Positions 5,451-5,584 of a DNA stretch of 5,584 nt are shown in pieces. Source of the stretch: an uncultured Alphaproteobacteria bacterium (GTDB lineage Bacteria; Pseudomonadota; Alphaproteobacteria; RF32; CAG-239); assembly GCA_949542085.1 (NCBI GenBank), contig CATGXW010000071.1, positions 1-5,584 of the forward strand. The letters run 5' to 3'. Within the stretch, counting starts at the first letter, position 1; each line of letters opens with the position of its first letter. The notes under the pieces are model-generated. The model was not told the origin of the DNA, did no database searches, and worked only from the letters and a program-made list of their open reading frames with translations. A program made the position numbers and the translations under genes.

Positions 5451-5478
5451 GTGAAAAATACAAATTTTAGTTTTTCAC
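5451..5478. repeat. Inverted repeat upstream of the dipeptidase promoter
   Basis: GTGAAAAA (5451-5458) and TTTTTCAC (5471-5478) are perfect 8-base inverted copies with a 12-base AT-rich centre. The centre lies about 60 bases upstream of the predicted start of transcription. That is a usual place for an activator site and too far for a simple repressor. Neither strand has a T run after the second arm, so it is not a standard terminator. Confidence 0.4.
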
Positions 5479-5584
5479 ACGTAATAAATGTATGCTATTA
5501 ACAATATAGATATTTATGAAACGGGGATTACAGCAGGATTAAAATTTTAAAATAAAGATTTTAATTACATACCGGAAATCAACG

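Noticed and set aside
5539..5584. Minus-strand 14-codon open tail reaching the window edge, possibly the end of an upstream gene
   Set aside because: It is too short and AT-rich to recognise, and no terminator follows it.

Overview
The window is AT-rich bacterial DNA in which every well-supported gene lies on the minus strand. Shine-Dalgarno sites (AGGAGA, AGGAG), sigma70-like promoters (TTGACA-17-TATATT and similar), intrinsic terminators and the first residues of a lipoprotein all point to a low-GC bacterium, probably Gram-negative. I cannot place it to phylum from this sequence. No rRNA, tRNA, CRISPR array or complete mobile element is visible.

Reading in the direction of transcription (from high to low coordinates), the first unit is a VanX/DdpX-like D-Ala-D-Ala dipeptidase (4342-5376). 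It has a complete zinc site and an unusual C-terminal extension that looks like the second half of a GNAT acetyltransferase. It has its own promoter, and its terminator overlaps its last codons. Next is an isolated 70-residue acidic protein of unknown function (4048-4260), with a near-consensus promoter and a strong terminator.

The core of the window is a two-gene operon driven by a TTGACA-17-TATTTT promoter. It encodes a STAS-domain anti-sigma-factor-antagonist-like protein (3486-3797) and, overlapping it by one base, a 780-residue membrane protein (1144-3486). The membrane protein carries an extracytoplasmic dCache-like sensor, HAMP, a SpoIIE-type PP2C phosphatase and an RsbW-like HATPase domain. 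Together they look like a complete partner-switching module: one receptor could both phosphorylate and dephosphorylate the STAS protein in response to an external ligand. No sigma factor, anti-sigma factor or other downstream target is encoded nearby.

Behind the operon is a long AT-rich inverted repeat that overlaps the stop codon, followed by a short remnant of the 3' end of an alpha/beta-hydrolase gene. Then come a HAD-superfamily phosphatase gene (249-914) with a strong terminator, and the first 28 codons of a lipoprotein gene (1-84) that runs off the window under an extended -10 promoter. No gene-free stretch exceeds 300 bases. The longest are 3798-4047 (STAS promoter, a weak CxxC reading frame, and the preceding terminator), 915-1143 (hairpin, hydrolase remnant, inverted repeat) and 5377-5584 (dipeptidase promoter and an inverted repeat, with nothing recognisable beyond about 5480).
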